Position numbers and translations under genes: made by a program
Assembly: GCF_034931305.1 (NCBI RefSeq)
Contig: NZ_JAYGHY010000042.1
Location: forward strand, 1 to 24,524
DNA: 24,524 nt
Origin: Cyanobium gracile_A
GTDB lineage: Bacteria; Cyanobacteriota; Cyanobacteriia; PCC-6307; Cyanobiaceae
Direction of reading: 5' to 3'
Notes under the pieces: generated by a model
What the model was told of the DNA's origin: nothing
The model's database searches: none
The model's input: the letters and a program-made list of their open reading frames with translations, nothing else
Part shown: in pieces, positions 22,473 through 24,524 of the stretch
Layout of the letters: every line of letters starts with the position of its first letter
How positions within the stretch are numbered: the stretch's first letter is position 1

Positions 22473-22543
22473 CGGCGGGTGGCGGGGAGCGTCAAAGGGC
22501 GGATCTGACCCGGATGCTACTGAGCCTTGCCAGGATCGAGGCC

Positions 22544-23416
22544 ATGCCAGCCACCCGCCGCCTCAGCCTGCTCGAAGCCCTGCCGGCTCCACTGGAGAGG
22601 GGCCTGGAGGCCCTCTGCCGCCAGCTCGACGCCTTTCCCCAGGTGGTGGTGGCCTACTCCGGCGGTGTCGACAGCGCCCTGGTGGCCGCCCTGGCCGGCG
22701 ACCGTCTGGGGGAGTGTGCCCTGGCGGTCACCGGTGTCTCGCCGGCCCTGGCCCCCCACCTGCGCCGGGAGGCCAGCGACCAGGCCCGCTGGCTGGGGCT
22801 GCGCCACCGCGAGTTGCCCACCGCGGAGCTGGCCGACCCCGCCTACACCAGCAACCCGGAGGACCGCTGCTATGCCTGCAAGCGGGAGCTGCATCGCCTG
22901 CTGGCCCCGATCGCTGCTGCCGCCCAGGGGGCCCAGGTGCTGGACGGGGTCAACCTCGATGATCTGGGCGACCATCGGCCCGGCATCCGTGCCGCCCGGG
23001 AGTTCGGGGTGCGCTCGCCGCTGGCCGAGGCCGGCATCGACAAGGCGGGGGTGCGCCAGCTCTCCCGAGCCCTGGGCCTGCCCTGGTGGGACAAGCCGGC
23101 CCAGCCCTGCCTGGCGTCCCGTTTCCCCTACGGCGAGCCGATCGACGCCCCCCGCCTGACCCGGGTGGCCGCCGCGGAGGACTGGTTGCGCCAGTGCGGC
23201 TTCCCCGAACTGCGGGTCCGCAGCCAGGGGGAAACGGCGCGCATTGAAATCCCCACCGCCGGCTTGCCGGCGGCGCTGGAGTCTCTCGCCCATGGCGAGC
23301 TGCGCCCCCAATTGGTGGAGGCCTTCAGGCACCTCGGCTTCACGGCCGTGGCCCTGGATCTGGAGGGGCTGGTGAGCGGCAAGCTGAACCGCTCCCTGGG
23401 GGGGCATCGGGACTGA
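22544..23416 (+). CDS. larE: LarE-type ATP-dependent sacrificial sulfur transferase
   Basis: A 290-aa PP-loop protein. The ATP-binding SGGVDS is at residues 39-44. Downstream are DRCYACKRELHR, a VNLDDLGDHRPG segment and the diagnostic PAQPCLASRFPYG (Cys189), which carries the sacrificial cysteine known from Lactobacillus LarE, plus a KLNRSLG tail. LarE donates sulfur for the nickel-pincer cofactor of lactate racemase. The partner genes larA, larB and larC are not seen here, so the real target is unknown. I chose the ATG at 22544 (preceded by AGGA); the ATG at 22514 would add ten residues and lies closer to the divergent cobO start. Confidence 0.9.
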   Translation: MPATRRLSLLEALPAPLERGLEALCRQLDAFPQVVVAYSGGVDSALVAALAGDRLGECALAVTGVSPALAPHLRREASDQARWLGLRHRELPTAELADPAYTSNPEDRCYACKRELHRLLAPIAAAAQGAQVLDGVNLDDLGDHRPGIRAAREFGVRSPLAEAGIDKAGVRQLSRALGLPWWDKPAQPCLASRFPYGEPIDAPRLTRVAAAEDWLRQCGFPELRVRSQGETARIEIPTAGLPAALESLAHGELRPQLVEAFRHLGFTAVALDLEGLVSGKLNRSLGGHRD

Positions 23417-23449
23417 CCGACACCCGGGCGTACCCCTGTCCCTCTTGGC

Positions 23450-23932
23450 TCAGGCGCCGGCCAGGTGGGGCTCCCTCTGGCTGTCGATCAGGGCCTCGGG
23501 CGTCTCGCGGCGGAAGCTGGTGAGCTTGTGCCGTCCGGACCCAAGTTCCTCCCACAGGACCTGACAGGCCTTCTCGGGCATGGTGTGGTCACCGCAGGTG
23601 AACACGTCCACGGCCGCATAGCCCGATTCGGGCCACGTGTGGATGGAGATGTGGGACTCCGCCAGCAACGCCAGGCCCGTGACGCCCTGGGGTTCGAAGC
23701 GATGGGTGATCAGGTTGAGCAGGGTGGCACCAGCGCGTTTGGCTGCTGTCGTGATGGTGTCCCTGAGGAAAGCTTCGTCGTCGAGCCTTGCGCAATCGCA
23801 GTCGTAGAGCTCGAGGATGCAGTGTTTCCCTACCGCGTCGGTGATGTCGCCTGGGGGTGCAATGGCGTGGGTGGGGGAGGCGGCGGGCTTCCATCCCGGG
23901 TTGGGATGCAGGCTGGACAGGGTTTGGTTCAT
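23450..23932 (-). CDS. speD: S-adenosylmethionine decarboxylase proenzyme
   Basis: A 160-aa proenzyme of the bacterial type, slightly longer than the usual 120-130 aa because of a Pro-rich N-terminal extension (residues 1-28). The self-cleavage site LLAESHISIHTWPE is intact: cleavage between Glu92 and Ser93 gives the pyruvoyl group, with His98 and Cys113 (VFTCGDH) at the expected spacings for the active site. It makes decarboxylated AdoMet for spermidine synthesis. The ATG at 23932 gives the extension; a shorter start within it is possible. It lies about 90 bp after the recF stop on the same strand, so it could be cotranscribed or have its own promoter. Confidence 0.93.
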   Translation of the reverse strand: MNQTLSSLHPNPGWKPAASPTHAIAPPGDITDAVGKHCILELYDCDCARLDDEAFLRDTITTAAKRAGATLLNLITHRFEPQGVTGLALLAESHISIHTWPESGYAAVDVFTCGDHTMPEKACQVLWEELGSGRHKLTSFRRETPEALIDSQREPHLAGA

Positions 23933-24021
23933 CGAATCCGGTCAAACAGGTCTCACCATACGCGCCAGGAGCTCGGATCAGTGGTTCGCCAGGTCGCCTG
24001 CGGCGACTGGGGGCTCGGGCC

Positions 24022-24524
24022 TCAGGCCACCAGGGCGCCGCTGCGCAGTTCCACCACCTGGCTGTGGGCCCGCCAGCCGCTGCTGAAGGCCTCCAGATGG
24101 GTGGCACTCACCAGGCACTGGTGGCCGTCCCCCACCGCCTCCAGCAACAGCTGCTGGCGCCCCGGGTCCAGCTCGGCCAGCACGTCGTCGAGCAGCAGCA
24201 GCGGCGGCTGACCCACCACCTGCCCCACCAGGTCCAGCTCCCCCAGCTTCAGGGCCAGCACCAGGGTGCGCTGCTGGCCGGCGGAGCCGTAGCGCCGCGC
24301 GGCCTGGCCGCCGATCAGCAGGGCCACCTCGTCCCGGTGCGGACCCACCTGGCACTGGCCGAGCCGTTCCTCCTCGGGCCGCTGCTGGCGCAGCTGCTCC
24401 TCCAGGGCCTGGCGCCAGGGGCCCTCCTCGTCGCTGGCCTCCGCCAGCACGGTGCCGCTGATGTAGTCGAGCTGGAGCGGTTCGGCGGCCCCGCCGATGC
24501 GCTGCTGCCAGGCCACCGCCAGCG
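24022..24524 (-). CDS. recF: DNA replication and repair protein RecF, C-terminal part (runs off right edge)
   Basis: The last 167 or so residues of RecF are in the window and the frame is open to its right edge. Visible family motifs are QVGPHRDEVALLIGG, the ABC-type signature region YGSAGQQRTLVLALKLGELDL and Walker B LLLLDDVLAELDPGRQQ, ending in a SATHLEAF segment. RecF loads RecA at single-strand gaps with RecO and RecR. The start and N-terminal ATPase half lie beyond the window. Confidence 0.92.
   Translation of the reverse strand, partial: LAVAWQQRIGGAAEPLQLDYISGTVLAEASDEEGPWRQALEEQLRQQRPEEERLGQCQVGPHRDEVALLIGGQAARRYGSAGQQRTLVLALKLGELDLVGQVVGQPPLLLLDDVLAELDPGRQQLLLEAVGDGHQCLVSATHLEAFSSGWRAHSQVVELRSGALVA

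Noticed and set aside
1..24524. CRISPR arrays, tRNA or rRNA genes
   Set aside because: No repeat-spacer pattern or tRNA-like cloverleaf was recognised while reading both strands; a covariance-model scan would settle this.

Overview
The window is GC-rich, densely coding DNA from a cyanobacterium, most likely a Cyanobium or Synechococcus type alpha-cyanobacterium. The lineage call rests on gene content: a phycobilisome rod linker, a CrtD-type carotenoid desaturase, a CAAD/CURT1-like thylakoid protein, an HpsJ-like protein, a cyanobacterial PEP-CTERM-like tail and an ATP-grasp/retropepsin RimK fusion. The left edge looks like a contig end: a 19-C run, then the first codons of an IS3-family OrfA, joined directly to the 5' part of an ACR3-type arsenite efflux gene.

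Layout. (1) 1-3614, mostly minus strand: truncated acr3 with an ArsR-type operator, a small membrane protein, the phosphate-binding lipoprotein PstS and a DUF389 membrane protein. This is a phosphate/arsenic neighbourhood. (2) 3699-4564: a secreted HExxH protein and a conserved-looking protein of unknown function, overlapping at their 3' ends. (3) 4676-10311, plus strand: a tightly packed, partly overlapping set of five genes. These are a RimK-like glutamate ligase with a protease-like N-terminus, a lone ABC ATPase, a large MscS-type channel, an unknown 189-aa protein and a PPC/DUF296-glutaredoxin fusion. A single-cysteine, apparently exported MsrA faces it. (4) 11112-14745: a small soluble protein, a gene-poor leader, a phycobilisome rod linker and crtD. 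(5) About 14850-17450: a visibly AT-richer stretch with a PEP-CTERM-like secreted protein, a clear terminator, a gene-free gap and an HpsJ-like membrane protein; it may be acquired DNA. (6) 17462-24524: ordinary-looking genes for fructosamine kinase family, CAAD protein, JAMM peptidase, MoeB-rhodanese, potassium channel, tandem-duplicated CobO, LarE, SpeD and the C-terminal part of RecF.

The most interesting points are the RimK-ABC-MscS-unknown-PPC/Grx gene set, the one-cysteine MsrA beside a CPFS glutaredoxin domain, the JAMM peptidase next to a MoeB that has lost its zinc cysteines, the doubled CobO, and a potassium channel whose frame appears to begin upstream of any ordinary start codon. 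No CRISPR array, tRNA or rRNA was recognised. All family calls are by reading the translated sequence; no database search was run.
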